Below, piece after piece: positions 9,694 to 22,340 of a stretch of 64,000 bases of DNA (the first letter of the stretch is position 1; every line of letters begins with the position of its first letter). Below the pieces are notes generated by a model. The model searched no databases and was not told where the DNA came from. It worked only from the letters and a program-made list of their open reading frames with translations. A program made the translations under genes and the position numbers. The stretch is taken from positions 2,418,001-2,482,000 of the forward strand of contig NC_021500.1 in NCBI RefSeq assembly GCF_000410515.1, written 5' to 3'. The DNA comes from Enterobacter sp. R4-368 (GTDB lineage Bacteria; Pseudomonadota; Gammaproteobacteria; Enterobacterales; Enterobacteriaceae).

Positions 9694-11829
9694 TTACTCG
9701 CCCTGCTCTGCTTGCGGCGCTTCCGACGCTTCTACAGGCTGAGTCTGCTCAGTCGCTTCTTTAATGCTCAGACGAATACGGCCCTGACGGTCAACTTCCA
9801 GAACTTTAACCGGCACTTCCTGGCCCATCTGCAGATAATCGGTCACTTTCTCAACACGTTTGTCCGCGATCTGAGAAATATGAACCAGACCTTCTTTACC
9901 GCCGCCGATGGCAACAAACGCGCCAAAGTCAACGATGCGGGTCACTTTACCGCTATAGACACGGCCCACTTCGATCTCAGCCGTGATCTCTTCAATACGG
10001 CGAATAGCATGTTTCGCTTTGTCGCCGTCAGTAGCTGCGATTTTCACGGTACCATCATCTTCGATTTCGATGGTGGTGCCGGTTTCTTCGGTCAGCGCAC
10101 GAATGACGGAGCCGCCTTTACCGATAACGTCTTTGATCTTATCTGGATTAATTTTGATGGTATGGATACGCGGCGCAAATTCAGAGATATCACCACGCGG
10201 CGCGTTAATCGCCTGCTCCATTACACCCAGAATATGCAGACGAGCACCTTTCGCCTGGTTCAACGCAACCTGCATGATCTCTTTGGTGATACCTTCAATT
10301 TTGATATCCATCTGCAGCGCAGAGATACCGTCGCGGGAACCCGCTACTTTGAAGTCCATATCGCCCAGGTGATCTTCGTCGCCCAGGATGTCGGACAGAA
10401 CAACAAAGTTGTCGCCTTCTTTCACCAGGCCCATTGCGATACCCGCAACGGCGGCTTTCACCGGTACGCCTGCGTCCATCAGCGCCAAGGATGCGCCACA
10501 AACGGAAGCCATAGAAGAAGAGCCGTTCGATTCGGTGATTTCAGAAACTACACGTACGGTGTACGGGAATTTATCAGCATCCGGCATTACTGCCAGCACG
10601 CCGCGTTTAGCCAGACGGCCGTGACCAATTTCACGACGTTTAGGCGAACCAACCATCCCGGTTTCCCCTACGGAGTACGGAGGGAAGTTGTAATGGAACA
10701 GGAAAGAGTCAGTGCGCTCGCCCATCAGCTCGTCGATGATCTGCGCGTCACGTGCGGTACCCAGAGTTGCAGTAACCAGCGCCTGAGTTTCGCCGCGGGT
10801 AAACAGTGCGGAACCATGGGTGCGAGGCAGAACACCGGTACGAACGTCCAGACCACGGATCATATCTTTTTCGCGGCCATCGATACGCGGTTCGCCTGCC
10901 AGTACGCGGCTACGAACAACGTTTTTCTCGATAGCGTGCAGGATTTCACCCAGCTCATTGGCATCCAGGGTTTCATCTTCTGCCACCAGCGTTGCGATGG
11001 TTTCGGATTTGATCACGTCAACCTGAGCATAACGCTCTTGTTTGTCAGTGATGCGATACGCATCGCTCAAACGTGATTCTGCCAGTGCAGCAACGCGCGC
11101 GTTCAGCGCTTCGTTCACCGCTTCCGGCTGCCAGTCCCAACGCGGTTTGCCTGCTTCTTTTACCAGCTCGTTGATGTTCTGGATAACAATCTGCTGCTGG
11201 TCGTGGCCAAACACCACAGCGCCCAGCATCTGATCTTCGCTCAGCAGTTCCGCTTCAGATTCAACCATCAGAACCGCGGCTTCAGTACCGGCTACGACCA
11301 GGTCCAGCTTACTTGCTTTCAGCTCTTCCTGAGTTGGGTTCAGAACGTACTGGTCGTTGATATAACCAACACGCGCAGCGCCAATCGGGCCATTGAACGG
11401 AATACCAGACAGTGAAAGCGCGGCGGAAGCACCGATCATGGCTACGATATCCGGGTTAACCTGCGGGTTAACGGAAACTACAGTAGCGATAACCTGCACT
11501 TCGTTCACGAACCCTTCCGGGAACAGCGGGCGAACCGGGCGGTCAATCAGACGCGCGATCAGCGTTTCGCCTTCGCTCGGACGGCCTTCACGACGGAAGA
11601 AACCGCCAGGGATTTTACCTGCAGCGTACGTACGCTCTTGATAGTTAACGGTCAGCGGGAAGAAATCCTGACCTGGTTTTGCTTTTTTCTGGCCAACAAC
11701 GGTCACGAATACTGCGGTGTCATCCATGCTTACCATAACGGCAGCAGTCGCCTGACGCGCCATCATGCCGGTTTCCAGCGTGACGGTATGTTGACCATAC
11801 TGGAATTTACGAACGATCGGATTCAGCAA
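9694..11829 (-). CDS. pnp: Polynucleotide phosphorylase (PNPase)
   Basis: A 711-residue 3'-5' phosphorolytic exoribonuclease, part of the RNA degradosome. Two RNase PH-like halves are followed by a KH domain ([18 protein letters not shown], near residue 560) and a C-terminal S1 domain ([20 protein letters not shown]). The length equals the E. coli enzyme. It follows rpsO on the same strand and has a stem-loop leader that fits the RNase III/PNPase autoregulation known for this gene. Confidence 0.97.
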   Translation of the reverse strand: MLNPIVRKFQYGQHTVTLETGMMARQATAAVMVSMDDTAVFVTVVGQKKAKPGQDFFPLTVNYQERTYAAGKIPGGFFRREGRPSEGETLIARLIDRPVRPLFPEGFVNEVQVIATVVSVNPQVNPDIVAMIGASAALSLSGIPFNGPIGAARVGYINDQYVLNPTQEELKASKLDLVVAGTEAAVLMVESEAELLSEDQMLGAVVFGHDQQQIVIQNINELVKEAGKPRWDWQPEAVNEALNARVAALAESRLSDAYRITDKQERYAQVDVIKSETIATLVAEDETLDANELGEILHAIEKNVVRSRVLAGEPRIDGREKDMIRGLDVRTGVLPRTHGSALFTRGETQALVTATLGTARDAQIIDELMGERTDSFLFHYNFPPYSVGETGMVGSPKRREIGHGRLAKRGVLAVMPDADKFPYTVRVVSEITESNGSSSMASVCGASLALMDAGVPVKAAVAGIAMGLVKEGDNFVVLSDILGDEDHLGDMDFKVAGSRDGISALQMDIKIEGITKEIMQVALNQAKGARLHILGVMEQAINAPRGDISEFAPRIHTIKINPDKIKDVIGKGGSVIRALTEETGTTIEIEDDGTVKIAATDGDKAKHAIRRIEEITAEIEVGRVYSGKVTRIVDFGAFVAIGGGKEGLVHISQIADKRVEKVTDYLQMGQEVPVKVLEVDRQGRIRLSIKEATEQTQPVEASEAPQAEQGE

Positions 11830-11852
11830 AGTTCTGTCCTTTCTTAATGAAA

Positions 11853-11877
11853 GTCAGCACACCTTTGGCATGCTGAC
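11853..11877 (-). promoter_or_regulatory. pnp leader stem-loop (RNase III-type target)
   Basis: A 7-bp GTCAGCA/TGCTGAC stem about 24-48 bp upstream of the pnp ATG on the transcribed strand. In E. coli a leader hairpin here is cut by RNase III and then used by PNPase to repress its own mRNA. The same role is inferred from position. Confidence 0.55.
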
Positions 11878-11879
11878 AA

Positions 11880-12056
11880 TTTAACCGAATCTTCATGCAT
11901 CCTCGCGACTAATGACAACCCTAACCCGCCCATTGCGGATAAAGCCTCTCATTAGCCGCGCGAACCTCTGCAGTGAAGATCATACCTGGCAACAATACAT
12001 TAGTTTACTGCCAATTGCTGCCGCCTGGTTGAAAAAAGGGGCCTTGTAGGCCCCTT
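11880..12056 (+). ncRNA. Possible SraG sRNA locus between pnp and rpsO
   Basis: E. coli encodes the small RNA SraG in the pnp-rpsO gap on the strand opposite to these genes. Here the equivalent gap is about 240 bp and the rpsO terminator stem also reads as a hairpin on the plus strand. I see no diagnostic sequence that proves the RNA is present; the ends given are approximate. Confidence 0.3.
12032..12056 (-). terminator. Intrinsic terminator after rpsO
   Basis: On the minus strand an 8-bp AAGGGGCC/GGCCCCTT stem with a 5-nt loop runs straight into six T residues, 18 bp after the rpsO stop. Confidence 0.88.
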
Positions 12057-12073
12057 CTTGAAACTCGCCAGAC

Positions 12074-12388
<315 letters not shown>

Positions 12389-12403
12389 TCAGCGGCCTCA
12401 GGA

Positions 12404-12442
12404 TTAACGCCGGGTGATGTTAAATACATAGCCCGGCGTTAA
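12404..12442 (-). terminator. Hairpin between truB and rpsO
   Basis: A perfect 11-bp stem (TTAACGCCGGG paired with CCCGGCGTTAA) with a 17-nt loop in the 146-bp truB-rpsO gap. On the minus strand TTAATCC follows. It may attenuate read-through from truB or help process the transcript; its role is inferred. Confidence 0.5.
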
Positions 12443-12489
12443 GCGGCAATATTCTACTCGTAGTCACGGTTTCCCGCAAGGTAAGCCCG

Positions 12490-13437
12490 TCATTGTGCAG
12501 GATACTCGACCACCAGACGACGCGGCGCAACACGGCCTTCGTCGTCCATTTCGCCCATGCCAATGAATTTTGCGTCATCGCCTTCTGTGACGCGCACCAG
12601 CCCCGCTTTTGGCGCAGCGGATGCCCGAACCGGCTGACCGTTTTTGAAGTATGCCGCGACCACTGACGGAATGTTAACCGCCGGGAAATCTGACGCCGGG
12701 CTGTCCATTGGCATCAGTAACGGATCCAGCAGTTGTGCTGCCGGGATACCCTGCTGCTCGGCTTGATCCACCAGCTCGCGCAGCTTGTCGAGCGTCACCA
12801 TACGTTCAACAGGATACTTACTCACCGCCAGGCGACGCAGATAGATAACATGTGCGCCGCAGCCCAGTTTCTCACCCAAATCATCAATGATGGTACGGAT
12901 GTAAGTCCCTTTCGAGCAGTGAATTTCCAGCTCAAGTTCATTGCCTTCGTGGCGGATAAATAACAGCTCGTAAACCGTAATTGGGCGCGCTTCACGCGGA
13001 ACCTCAATGCCCTGACGCGCATACTCGTAAAGCTTCTTTCCCTGATATTTCAGGGCAGAGTACATCGACGGGACTTGCTGCGTATCACCGCGAAAACTCT
13101 CCAGCGCAGTAGCCAGTTGTTCGGCACTGAAGGTCAACGGACGCTCTTCAACGATTTGCCCATCCGCATCGGAGGTATCGGTACGCTGTCCAAGGCGGGC
13201 AATCACCCGATAACGTTTGTCCGAATCCAGCAGATATTGGGAAAACTTTGTGGCTTCTCCCAGGCAAATCGGCAGCATACCGGTCGCCAGCGGGTCAAGC
13301 GCTCCGGTGTGTCCGGCACGGTTGGCGTTATAAAGACGCTTTACTTTTTGCAGCACATCGTTGCTGGAAGCGCCCTGCTGTTTATCCAGCAGCAGAACGC
13401 CATGCACGTCGCGACCGCGACGACGAGGACGACTCAT
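12490..13437 (-). CDS. truB: tRNA pseudouridine-55 synthase TruB
   Basis: A 315-residue pseudouridine synthase that modifies U55 of tRNAs. The catalytic motif [16 protein letters not shown] carries the nucleophile Asp at 48, as in E. coli. A C-terminal PUA-like region follows. Its ATG overlaps the rbfA stop in a TGATG arrangement, which indicates coupled translation in the nusA-infB-rbfA-truB operon. Confidence 0.97.
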   Translation of the reverse strand: MSRPRRRGRDVHGVLLLDKQQGASSNDVLQKVKRLYNANRAGHTGALDPLATGMLPICLGEATKFSQYLLDSDKRYRVIARLGQRTDTSDADGQIVEERPLTFSAEQLATALESFRGDTQQVPSMYSALKYQGKKLYEYARQGIEVPREARPITVYELLFIRHEGNELELEIHCSKGTYIRTIIDDLGEKLGCGAHVIYLRRLAVSKYPVERMVTLDKLRELVDQAEQQGIPAAQLLDPLLMPMDSPASDFPAVNIPSVVAAYFKNGQPVRASAAPKAGLVRVTEGDDAKFIGMGEMDDEGRVAPRRLVVEYPAQ

Positions 13438-13838
13438 CAGTCCTCCTTGCTGTCGTCCGGGTTCACACGACGTTCGTCATCGTGTTTCACCACACTGGTC
13501 ACCAGATTGGACATGCGCATCCCTTCCACCAACGAGTTGTCGTAGAAGAACGTCAATTCCGGCACGATACGCAAACGCATCGCTTTACCCAACAGGGAAC
13601 GAATAAAGCCAGAGGCATCCTGCAACGCTTTGATACCCGCTTTCACGGATGCTTCGTCTTTATCGTTGAGGAAGGTGACAAACACTTTGGCATAAGCCAG
13701 ATCGCGGGAAACTTCGACACCAGAAACGGTGGTCATCATACCCAGACGCGGATCTTTAATTTCGCGCTGCAGGATAATCGCAATCTCTTTTTGCAGTTCC
13801 TGAGCCACGCGCTGCGGGCGACCAAATTCTTTCGCCAT
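13437..13838 (-). CDS. rbfA: Ribosome-binding factor A
   Basis: A 133-residue RbfA with the type-II KH fold, starting [19 protein letters not shown]. It binds immature 30S subunits and helps process the 5' end of 16S rRNA, especially in the cold. It lies between infB and truB; the stop overlaps the truB start by one base. Confidence 0.96.
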   Translation of the reverse strand: MAKEFGRPQRVAQELQKEIAIILQREIKDPRLGMMTTVSGVEVSRDLAYAKVFVTFLNDKDEASVKAGIKALQDASGFIRSLLGKAMRLRIVPELTFFYDNSLVEGMRMSNLVTSVVKHDDERRVNPDDSKED

Positions 13839-13855
13839 AATAATTCTCCAGACTA

Positions 13856-13877
13856 AAAAGGGGCCGTAGCCCCTTTT
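13856..13877 (-). terminator. Hairpin between infB and rbfA
   Basis: A 9-bp AAAAGGGGC/GCCCCTTTT stem with a 4-nt loop, 18 bp before the rbfA ATG on the transcribed strand. It looks like an intrinsic terminator, yet rbfA is expected to be read from upstream, so it is probably a leaky attenuator or processing site. Confidence 0.55.
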
Positions 13878-13969
13878 AATATTTCTTGCCGGGAGGCGCT
13901 TCGCTTACCCGGCCAGCAATGTTCATCCACTTTGATTTCGGCTGGCTAGCAGCCGAAAAGCGAAGCGAA

Positions 13970-16684
13970 TTACTCAATAGTACGTTGGATCTCAATGATC
14001 TCGAATACTTCGATCATATCGCCGGTACGTACATCATTGTAGTTCTTAACGCCGATACCACATTCCATGCCGTTACGGACTTCGTTGACGTCATCTTTGA
14101 AGCGACGCAGGGATTCCAGCTCGCCTTCATAGATAACCACGTTGTCGCGCAGAACGCGGATCGGGTTGTGACGTTTAACCACACCTTCGGTAACCATACA
14201 GCCCGCGATCGCACCGAATTTCGGCGATTTGAACACATCGCGAACTTCCGCCAGACCGATGATCTGCTGTTTCAGCTCCGGAGAGAGCATACCGCTCATT
14301 GCCGCTTTCACTTCGTCGATCAGGTTATAGATGACGGAGTAGTAACGCAGATCCAGACCTTCCGCTTCGATCACGCGACGCGCAGAAGCGTCGGCACGAA
14401 CGTTAAAGCCAACCAGAATCGCGTTGGATGCAGCAGCCAGCGTCGCGTCGGTTTCGGTGATACCACCTACGCCAGAACCCACGATCTTCACTTTCACTTC
14501 GTCGGTAGACAGTTTCAGCAGAGAATCGGAGATAGCTTCGACAGAACCCTGAACATCGGCCTTCAGAACGATGTTCACTTCGTGAACTTCGCCTTCGGTC
14601 ATGTTGGCAAACATGTTTTCCAGTTTGGATTTCTGCTGACGCGCAAGTTTAACTTCGCGGAATTTGCCCTGACGGTACAGTGCCACTTCACGCGCTTTCT
14701 TCTCGTCACGCACAACAGTCGCTTCATCACCCGCAGCCGGAACACCGGACAGACCGAGGATTTCTACCGGAATGGACGGACCCGCTTCGGTGACTTCGCG
14801 ACCCAGTTCGTCACGCATCGCACGCACGCGGCCATATTCGAAGCCACACAGCACGATATCGCCTTTATGCAGCGTACCTTCGCGCACCAGCACGGATGCC
14901 ACCGGACCACGACCTTTATCGAGGAAGGATTCGATAACCACGCCGCTCGCCATACCTTTACGTACGGCTTTCAGCTCAAGAACTTCGGCCTGCAGCAGGA
15001 TCGCATCCAGCAGTTCGTCGATACCGGTACCAGCTTTCGCGGAAACGTGTACGAACTGGCTTTCGCCGCCCCACTCTTCCGGAATGATGCCGTACTGAGA
15101 GAGTTCGTTTTTAACGCGATCCGGATCGGCTTCAGGCTTATCGATCTTGTTCACGGCAACCACTACCGGCACCTGCGCCGCTTTCGCGTGCTGGATAGCT
15201 TCGATAGTTTGCGGCATCACGCCGTCATCGGCAGCAACAACCAGAACCACGATATCCGTTGCCTGAGCACCACGGGCACGCATTGCGGTAAACGCGGCGT
15301 GGCCTGGGGTATCCAGGAAGGTGATCATGCCGTTGTCGGTTTCAACGTGGTAAGCACCAATGTGCTGAGTAATGCCGCCCGCTTCGCCAGAGGCCACTTT
15401 CGTTGAACGAATGTAGTCCAGCAGAGAGGTTTTACCGTGGTCAACGTGACCCATAATGGTCACAACCGGTGCGCGCGGTTCTGCTGCAGCACCTGTGTCA
15501 CGGTCGCTCATTACCGCTTCTTCCAGCTCGTTTTCACGACGCAGGATAACTTTATGGCCCATCTCTTCAGCAACCAGTTGCGCAGTTTCCTGGTCAATAA
15601 CCTGGTTGATGGTCGCCATCGCGCCCAGTTTCATCATCGCTTTGATGACCTGAGAGCCTTTAACCGCCATCTTGTTAGCCAGTTCGCCAACGGTCAGGGT
15701 CTCGCCGATCACGACGTCACGGTTAACCGCTTGAGCGGGCTTCTGGAAGCCCTGCTGCAGAGCAGAACCTTTACGCTGACGGCCGCCTTTACCACCGCGA
15801 ACTGCCGCACGCGCTTCTTCACGATCAGCTTTGCTTTCAGCGTGTTTGTTGCCTTTCTTCGGACGCGCTGCTTTCGCTGTGCGGCTGCGACCACGACCGC
15901 CTTCAACTTCACGGTCGTTATCATCTTCCGCCTGGCGGGCATGCTGGGAAGTGGTTACATGGTAGTCACCAGTAGTCTCTTCTTCTTCGCTTGCCGGAGC
16001 TGCCCAGTTCGCTTCATTTTGTTCAGCCATACGACGAGCTTCTTCCGCTACGCGACGCGCATTTTCTTCCAGTTTACGACGAGCCTCTTCTTCCGCTTTG
16101 CGCTTAAGTTCTTGCGCTTCGGATTCACGGCGGGCTTTTTCCGCCTGGGCTGTCCTGGTCATTTCGTCAGATTGTTGGTTGCTCACTTTGCTATTTTCCG
16201 CAGCTTCGCGTTTTGCATTTTCAGCATTTTCGCGTTTAGCCTTTTCATCAGCTTCACGTTTCGCACGAGCTTCGGCATCACGTTTGGCTTTTTCCTCGGC
16301 TTCGCGCTCAGCGGCTTCCTCTGCTTCACGACGGGCCTTCTCTTCCGCTTCACGCATCGCCTCTTCTTCCGCAGCGAGACGTTCAGCCTCTTGTGGATCG
16401 CGTTTTACAAAGGTGCGTTTTTTACGGACTTCGATCTGCACCGATTTACTTTTCCCACCGGTGCCCTGAATACTTAATGTACTGCGCGTCTTGCGCTGCA
16501 GGGTCAGCTTGTCAGGCGAAGAACCGTGCTCACGGTTCAAATGCGCTAACAGCGTCTGCTTTTCTTGTGCCGTCACTGAGTCTTCAGCGGACTTGCGGAT
16601 CCCTGCGTCAGCAAATTGCTGTACCAGGCGGTCCACAGAGGTTTGAATCTCAGCGGCCAGCGTTTTTACGGTTACATCTGTCAT
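13970..16684 (-). CDS. infB: Translation initiation factor IF-2
   Basis: A 904-residue GTPase, slightly longer than the 890 residues of E. coli. The N-terminal domain is followed by a highly charged Ala/Glu/Arg/Lys linker of about 170 residues (residues 95-265). The G domain has [20 protein letters not shown] and NKIDKPEAD. The C-terminal domain binds fMet-tRNA. In E. coli shorter forms arise from in-frame internal starts in the N-terminal region; this was not tested here. The extra length compared with E. coli seems to lie in the charged linker. Confidence 0.97.
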   Translation of the reverse strand: MTDVTVKTLAAEIQTSVDRLVQQFADAGIRKSAEDSVTAQEKQTLLAHLNREHGSSPDKLTLQRKTRSTLSIQGTGGKSKSVQIEVRKKRTFVKRDPQEAERLAAEEEAMREAEEKARREAEEAAEREAEEKAKRDAEARAKREADEKAKRENAENAKREAAENSKVSNQQSDEMTRTAQAEKARRESEAQELKRKAEEEARRKLEENARRVAEEARRMAEQNEANWAAPASEEEETTGDYHVTTSQHARQAEDDNDREVEGGRGRSRTAKAARPKKGNKHAESKADREEARAAVRGGKGGRQRKGSALQQGFQKPAQAVNRDVVIGETLTVGELANKMAVKGSQVIKAMMKLGAMATINQVIDQETAQLVAEEMGHKVILRRENELEEAVMSDRDTGAAAEPRAPVVTIMGHVDHGKTSLLDYIRSTKVASGEAGGITQHIGAYHVETDNGMITFLDTPGHAAFTAMRARGAQATDIVVLVVAADDGVMPQTIEAIQHAKAAQVPVVVAVNKIDKPEADPDRVKNELSQYGIIPEEWGGESQFVHVSAKAGTGIDELLDAILLQAEVLELKAVRKGMASGVVIESFLDKGRGPVASVLVREGTLHKGDIVLCGFEYGRVRAMRDELGREVTEAGPSIPVEILGLSGVPAAGDEATVVRDEKKAREVALYRQGKFREVKLARQQKSKLENMFANMTEGEVHEVNIVLKADVQGSVEAISDSLLKLSTDEVKVKIVGSGVGGITETDATLAAASNAILVGFNVRADASARRVIEAEGLDLRYYSVIYNLIDEVKAAMSGMLSPELKQQIIGLAEVRDVFKSPKFGAIAGCMVTEGVVKRHNPIRVLRDNVVIYEGELESLRRFKDDVNEVRNGMECGIGVKNYNDVRTGDMIEVFEIIEIQRTIE

Positions 16685-16708
16685 GCTGTTCCTTCCTGCT
16701 ACAGTTTA

Positions 16709-18196
16709 TTACGCTTCGTCGCCAAACCAGCAAATATTACGTGCGGCCATGATGAGCTCACCTGCTTTCTCATCGGTTAACCCTTCGATATCGCTCAGGT
16801 CATCCACACCTTGTTCAGCGAGGTCTTCCAGCGTACAAACACCACGAGCAGCCAGTTTGAAAGCCAGTGCGCGATCCAGACCTTCCAGGTTAAGCAGGTC
16901 TTCAGCCGGTTCTTTATTACCGAGGCTTTCTTCCTGCGCCAGTGCCAGAGTGGTCAGCGCGTTTTTCGCACGATCACGCAGGGCTTCGACGGTGTCTTCA
17001 TCCAGACCATCGATTTCCAGCAGCTCTTTGATTGGCACATAGGCCAGTTCTTCCAGCGTAGAGAAACCTTCTTCGACCAGAACGGTGGCGAAATCTTCGT
17101 CAATGTCCAGGTAGCGGGTGAAGGTGTCAATCGCGGCATGAGCCTCAGCCTGATGCTTGGACTGCAGATCCTCAACGGTCATGACGTTGAGTTCCCAGCC
17201 GCTCAGCTGAGACGCGAGGCGCACGTTCTGACCATTACGGCCGATAGCCTGCGCCAGGTTGCCCGCCTCAACGGCGATATCCATGGTGTGTTTATCTTCA
17301 TCCACCACGATAGAAGCAACGTCAGCCGGTGCCATTGCGTTGATAACGAACTGCGCCGGGTTATCGTCCCACAGCACAATATCAATACGCTCACCGCCAA
17401 GTTCCGTCGAAACCGCTTGCACACGCGCACCGCGCATACCCACGCAGGCGCCGACCGGATCGATACGCTTGTCGTTAGTCTTCACGGCGATTTTGGCACG
17501 AGAACCCGGATCGCGGGCTGCGGCTTTAATCTCGATAACTTCTTCACCGATTTCCGGCACTTCAATGCGGAACAGTTCAACCAGCATTTCCGGTTTGGAA
17601 CGGGTCACGAACAGCTGCGCACCACGCGCTTCAGGGCGCACAGCGTACAGCACACCGCGGATGCGGTCGCCCGGACGGAAGTTTTCACGCGGCAGCATAT
17701 CTTCGCGCAGGATAACGGCTTCAGCGTTGTTGCCGAGATCCAGCGTGATGTTGTCGCGGTTCACTTTCTTCACCACGCCGGTGATGATTTCGCCTTCGTG
17801 CTCGCGGAACTGATCGACCACCATTGCGCGCTCAGCTTCACGTACTTTCTGTACAATGACCTGTTTTGCGGTCTGGGTGGTGATGCGGTCAAACGTGACG
17901 GATTCAATCTGATCTTCAACATAGTCGTCGAGGTTCAGGCTCTCATCTTCGTAACGCGCTGCTTCGAGGGTGATCTCACGTGTCGGCTGCGTCACTTCTT
18001 CAACGATCAGCCAGCGACGGAACGTGTCGAAATCACCGCTTTTACGATCAATGCTTACGCGAACATCGATCTCTTGTTCGTATTTTTTCTTGGTTGCTGT
18101 AGCCAGAGCACTTTCCAGCGCTTCAAAGATTTTTTCACGCGGAAGCGACTTTTCGTTAGAAACAGCTTCAACAACAGCCAAAATTTCTTTGTTCAT
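16709..18196 (-). CDS. nusA: Transcription factor NusA
   Basis: A 495-residue NusA with the normal proteobacterial layout: an RNA-polymerase-binding N-terminal domain, S1 (about 135-200), two KH domains (about 230-345) and two acidic C-terminal repeats (about 360-425 and 435-490). It acts in pausing, termination and antitermination. It is the gene after rimP in the metY-rimP-nusA-infB operon, 24 bp upstream of infB. Confidence 0.97.
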   Translation of the reverse strand: MNKEILAVVEAVSNEKSLPREKIFEALESALATATKKKYEQEIDVRVSIDRKSGDFDTFRRWLIVEEVTQPTREITLEAARYEDESLNLDDYVEDQIESVTFDRITTQTAKQVIVQKVREAERAMVVDQFREHEGEIITGVVKKVNRDNITLDLGNNAEAVILREDMLPRENFRPGDRIRGVLYAVRPEARGAQLFVTRSKPEMLVELFRIEVPEIGEEVIEIKAAARDPGSRAKIAVKTNDKRIDPVGACVGMRGARVQAVSTELGGERIDIVLWDDNPAQFVINAMAPADVASIVVDEDKHTMDIAVEAGNLAQAIGRNGQNVRLASQLSGWELNVMTVEDLQSKHQAEAHAAIDTFTRYLDIDEDFATVLVEEGFSTLEELAYVPIKELLEIDGLDEDTVEALRDRAKNALTTLALAQEESLGNKEPAEDLLNLEGLDRALAFKLAARGVCTLEDLAEQGVDDLSDIEGLTDEKAGELIMAARNICWFGDEA

Positions 18197-18225
18197 CGGG
18201 GGCCTTTCACCTCAAATCCAGACTG

Positions 18226-18678
18226 TTAAAAGTGGGGGACCAGGTTCGCTTTTTGAATATTGCTCAATGCGAACACTTCATCTTTACCTTCGACCGTAAC
18301 GGTGATCATCTCGCCATCGACATCTTTAATGATGCCCTGCCATTTACGACGGTTTTGAACCGCCATACGCAGAACCAGCGAGACTTCGTCGCCCTTAAAG
18401 CGCGCATAGTGCTCAGCCGTAAACAAAGGACGCTCAAGACCTGGTGAGGAAACCTCCAGGTTGTAAGCCACGGTAATCGGATCTTCAACATCCAGTACCG
18501 CACTGACCTGGTGGCTGACATCAGCGCAATCATCAACATTGATGCCATCTTCACTATCAATATAGATGCGCAGTGTAGATGTGCGCCCGCGCACAAACTC
18601 GATACCGACCAGTTCATAGCCCAGTGCTTCAACCGGCGCCGTAATCATCTCTGTTAATTTTTGCTCTAATGTGGACAA
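18226..18678 (-). CDS. rimP: Ribosome maturation factor RimP
   Basis: A 150-residue factor for 30S assembly. The frame is open to a TTG at 18690, with GTG at 18684 and TTG at 18678. The TTG at 18678 was chosen because it gives [12 protein letters not shown], the E. coli start, and is preceded by a strong GGGGGTGG ribosome site 2-9 bp upstream. It opens the protein-coding part of the nusA operon. Two terminator-like hairpins lie between it and metY. Confidence 0.94.
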   Translation of the reverse strand: MSTLEQKLTEMITAPVEALGYELVGIEFVRGRTSTLRIYIDSEDGINVDDCADVSHQVSAVLDVEDPITVAYNLEVSSPGLERPLFTAEHYARFKGDEVSLVLRMAVQNRRKWQGIIKDVDGEMITVTVEGKDEVFALSNIQKANLVPHF

Positions 18679-18695
18679 GTCCACCCCCAAGACAT

Positions 18696-18715
18696 AAAAA
18701 AAGGGCGTATAGCCC
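18696..18715 (-). terminator. Second leader terminator upstream of rimP
   Basis: On the minus strand GGGC, a 5-nt loop and GCCC are followed by seven T residues, ending about 18 bp before the rimP start. The stem is short. Together with the next hairpin upstream it could reduce read-through from metY into rimP. Confidence 0.55.
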
Positions 18716-18737
18716 AGTTATTTCGTACTCAGATAAC

Positions 18738-18759
18738 AAAAAACCCCGATAAATCGGGG
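18738..18759 (-). terminator. Terminator between metY and rimP
   Basis: On the minus strand CCCCGA/TCGGGG with a 4-nt loop is followed by six T residues. It should end most metY transcripts while letting some reach rimP and nusA. Confidence 0.8.
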
Positions 18760-18886
18760 CTTTAATTAACTGAACCCTATAGCCGCAACTGCGGCCTGGA
18801 GAACCTTCCGTGAGTATTTTTTTCAAATCCAGCTGCGAAGGCGTTAAGTCTTCATAGTATATTTGAAAAAGAACACTTAGGGAAAG

Positions 18887-18963
<77 letters not shown>

Positions 18964-18978
18964 CCTGAAACGTGGCAA

Positions 18979-19007
18979 ATTCTACTCGCTTGAGTGCAAA
19001 TTTGCAA
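18979..19007 (-). promoter_or_regulatory. metY promoter
   Basis: On the minus strand TTGCAA (19007-19002) and TAGAAT (18984-18979) are separated by 17 bp, a good sigma-70 promoter. The -10 ends 15 bp before the tRNA 5' end. It is the only strong promoter I see for the operon; the rest of the metY-argG gap (18964-19340) holds the argG control region. Confidence 0.75.
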
Positions 19008-19220
19008 ATAATGCTGGGATTTGGTACCGAAGACGGGACGTAAAACCGGGCTGCAGTATATTGATATACATACCGTTCTGTCAACCGTGGCGCGTTAGCA
19101 TCCTGTGCCCCTGACGTATGCAATTTTGTTGCGTATTATTTTTAAGCATGTAAACAGCAGTGTTCACCACTATCGCAATGAAAATTGCACTCTTCTCTTC
19201 CGGTCATCGTCAAAAGATGA

Positions 19221-20687
<1,467 letters not shown>

Positions 20688-20702
20688 GTCTCTCTGCATC
20701 TT

Positions 20703-20723
20703 CGTGCCTGCCTTGCAGGCACG
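20703..20723 (+). terminator. argG terminator
   Basis: A 9-bp perfect stem (CGTGCCTGC/GCAGGCACG) with a 3-nt loop, 15 bp after argG, followed by ATTCTCT. It lies between argG and the convergent end of the fimbrial operon and may serve both. Confidence 0.7.
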
Positions 20724-20809
20724 ATTCTCTGCTTTAAGTTATCGCTTCAGCTTAACAACATTTATCAAGCCGGTTCGCTTTCTCCCGCCAGGATGGGCGT
20801 TCCATATCC

Positions 20810-22057
20810 TCAATAGATATTCGGATCAAAAATCACGCTCACCGCACCGCGATAGGTGTCCGGGCGCGTCGACAGCATGGTGTCCACATCTTTCTGGCGC
20901 ACCAGAAAATCGATACTGCCGGGTTTATCTGCCCCATAGACTTTGGCGGTGAACTCGTTTTGGTTCGCAGTTTTGCCAATGAAAAGCGGTCTGCCGGTCA
21001 CCGTGGAGCCGGTCTGCATATCCACCACATTATCCGGCATGTTGATCGTTACCTTCATCGGCACCTGTTGCCCGCTGTTATCGCTGGTAAGCGCGCACTC
21101 CTTACCTATCTGATCGGCACAGTCCAGGAACACGGTGAACCCACCGGAACTGGAGAGCGTAAACGCGCTTCGCCCGGTCAGTTGCGGCGTCACGCGAGAA
21201 ACCATCCAGCGTTCCCAGTTGGCCTTCCCCTCATCCTCTGAGCAGATTTTTCCCGATCGGCAGGGTTGCAGGGCAACCGTCTGCGCACCGGCGGCCGGCG
21301 TGAGTTTCAGTTCATGGGTCACCGTCAGCGCAAAGTTAATATTCAGCATGGTATCGCTGGCTACATACACATCGCCAAAATCAATGTTACCCCCGGGGCC
21401 AATGGTGAGTGGAGCAGTGCCTTTATAGATACCGGAACTCATCTTCAGCGGATCCGGCGTATCCAGTTCGTAGGCAATACTCATGTTGTAAAAGCGGGAC
21501 GGCTCTGTTCTGTCTATGGTACTGACTTTATAACAAGCGCCCTCTGCTGTGGTGACTCTCCATACAAAAGCCGTCCAGTTGGAGTTTCCCACAAGGGGGC
21601 CACTGTTCTGGCAAGGTGAGTTTGGCGAGGAATACGATCCCCCAACCCAGGCGTAATCATTCCCGGCCAATGAATATCGCCCACTGAAGCCACTGATCCG
21701 GAAGGTCACTTGCGCAACTTCGCCGGTCGTTTCGTTAACGACAGGTAGCGTTCTGGCTTTATTACTTAACCCGAAGTAGGGGTTATTTCTTGGTACATCA
21801 TTGGCAACAATCGGCTGTTTTAAGCGCAGCTCTAACGGCAACGCAATACCAAAGGAGCCCGCAGGGCAATACGCAGGCCAGGTCGCACAATACCCCGAAA
21901 GCGGTGTGGTATTAGTGAATGCGCCGTTTTCCGGATTCGTTGCCGACGGAGTAAAACTGGCGCTGATATTCATTTCCGCCGCGACAGTGCAGAAACTTAT
22001 CACGCATAGCGAAACGGATAAGGCTGCTCGCGTAATGTGGCGTAGTAGGGACATCAT
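20810..22057 (-). CDS. Tip adhesin 5 of the alpha-fimbrial operon (class B)
   Basis: A 415-residue secreted protein of the CooD/CfaE/CblD-like minor-adhesin family. The signal peptide is MMSLLRHITRAALSVSLCVI and onward, cut near CTVAA|EMN. The N-terminal half (about 30-215) is the presumed receptor-binding domain; the C-terminal half (about 220-415) is the pilin-like domain with paired cysteines (LQPCRSGKIC, LDCADQIGKEC). It is nearly identical to adhesin 3 except for a variable block around residues 125-170. It is the last gene of the operon and ends NIY where the four other copies end NIF. Two ATGs are available, at 22057 and 22054. Confidence 0.85.
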   Translation of the reverse strand: MMSLLRHITRAALSVSLCVISFCTVAAEMNISASFTPSATNPENGAFTNTTPLSGYCATWPAYCPAGSFGIALPLELRLKQPIVANDVPRNNPYFGLSNKARTLPVVNETTGEVAQVTFRISGFSGRYSLAGNDYAWVGGSYSSPNSPCQNSGPLVGNSNWTAFVWRVTTAEGACYKVSTIDRTEPSRFYNMSIAYELDTPDPLKMSSGIYKGTAPLTIGPGGNIDFGDVYVASDTMLNINFALTVTHELKLTPAAGAQTVALQPCRSGKICSEDEGKANWERWMVSRVTPQLTGRSAFTLSSSGGFTVFLDCADQIGKECALTSDNSGQQVPMKVTINMPDNVVDMQTGSTVTGRPLFIGKTANQNEFTAKVYGADKPGSIDFLVRQKDVDTMLSTRPDTYRGAVSVIFDPNIY

Positions 22058-22340
22058 ATTTCTCTGTAAACATCAAAACGCATAACAGAAGGCGCTGATA
22101 AATGGCACTTTCTTATGCAATTCCAGTCTGGCGGAAATGCGCCAGGTAATTCAGGTTCACGGTTTTGCTTTTCCGGCACTGAAAGGTAGTGCAACGCGTC
22201 CGGATACGCTTTTGCGCCGGGAAGCCCTGCGCACCATCACCACCAGATGCGATATCGCGCTTATTTTCTGCGCCCCGCCGCAGCCGCTTTCGTCCTGAAT
22301 GGCAGCGTCACTTGTTCCGCGAAGAAGTGGCTCAGTGAAT
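22058..22340 (-). repeat. Conserved spacer between adhesins 4 and 5
   Basis: 283 bp without a recognisable gene, nearly identical to the spacer at 24896-25181. It is GC-rich next to adhesin 4 and AT-rich next to adhesin 5. A 67-codon open frame starting inside the adhesin 4 end is open in both copies but matches nothing I know. I see no clear promoter or terminator in it. Confidence 0.7.

Noticed and set aside
9640..11076. 478-codon open frame opposite pnp, and similar long frames opposite deaD, infB and nusA
   Set aside because: Mirror-image frames from the codon bias of highly expressed genes. They have no ribosome site or recognisable domain and read as low-complexity His/Phe/Thr/Arg-rich strings.
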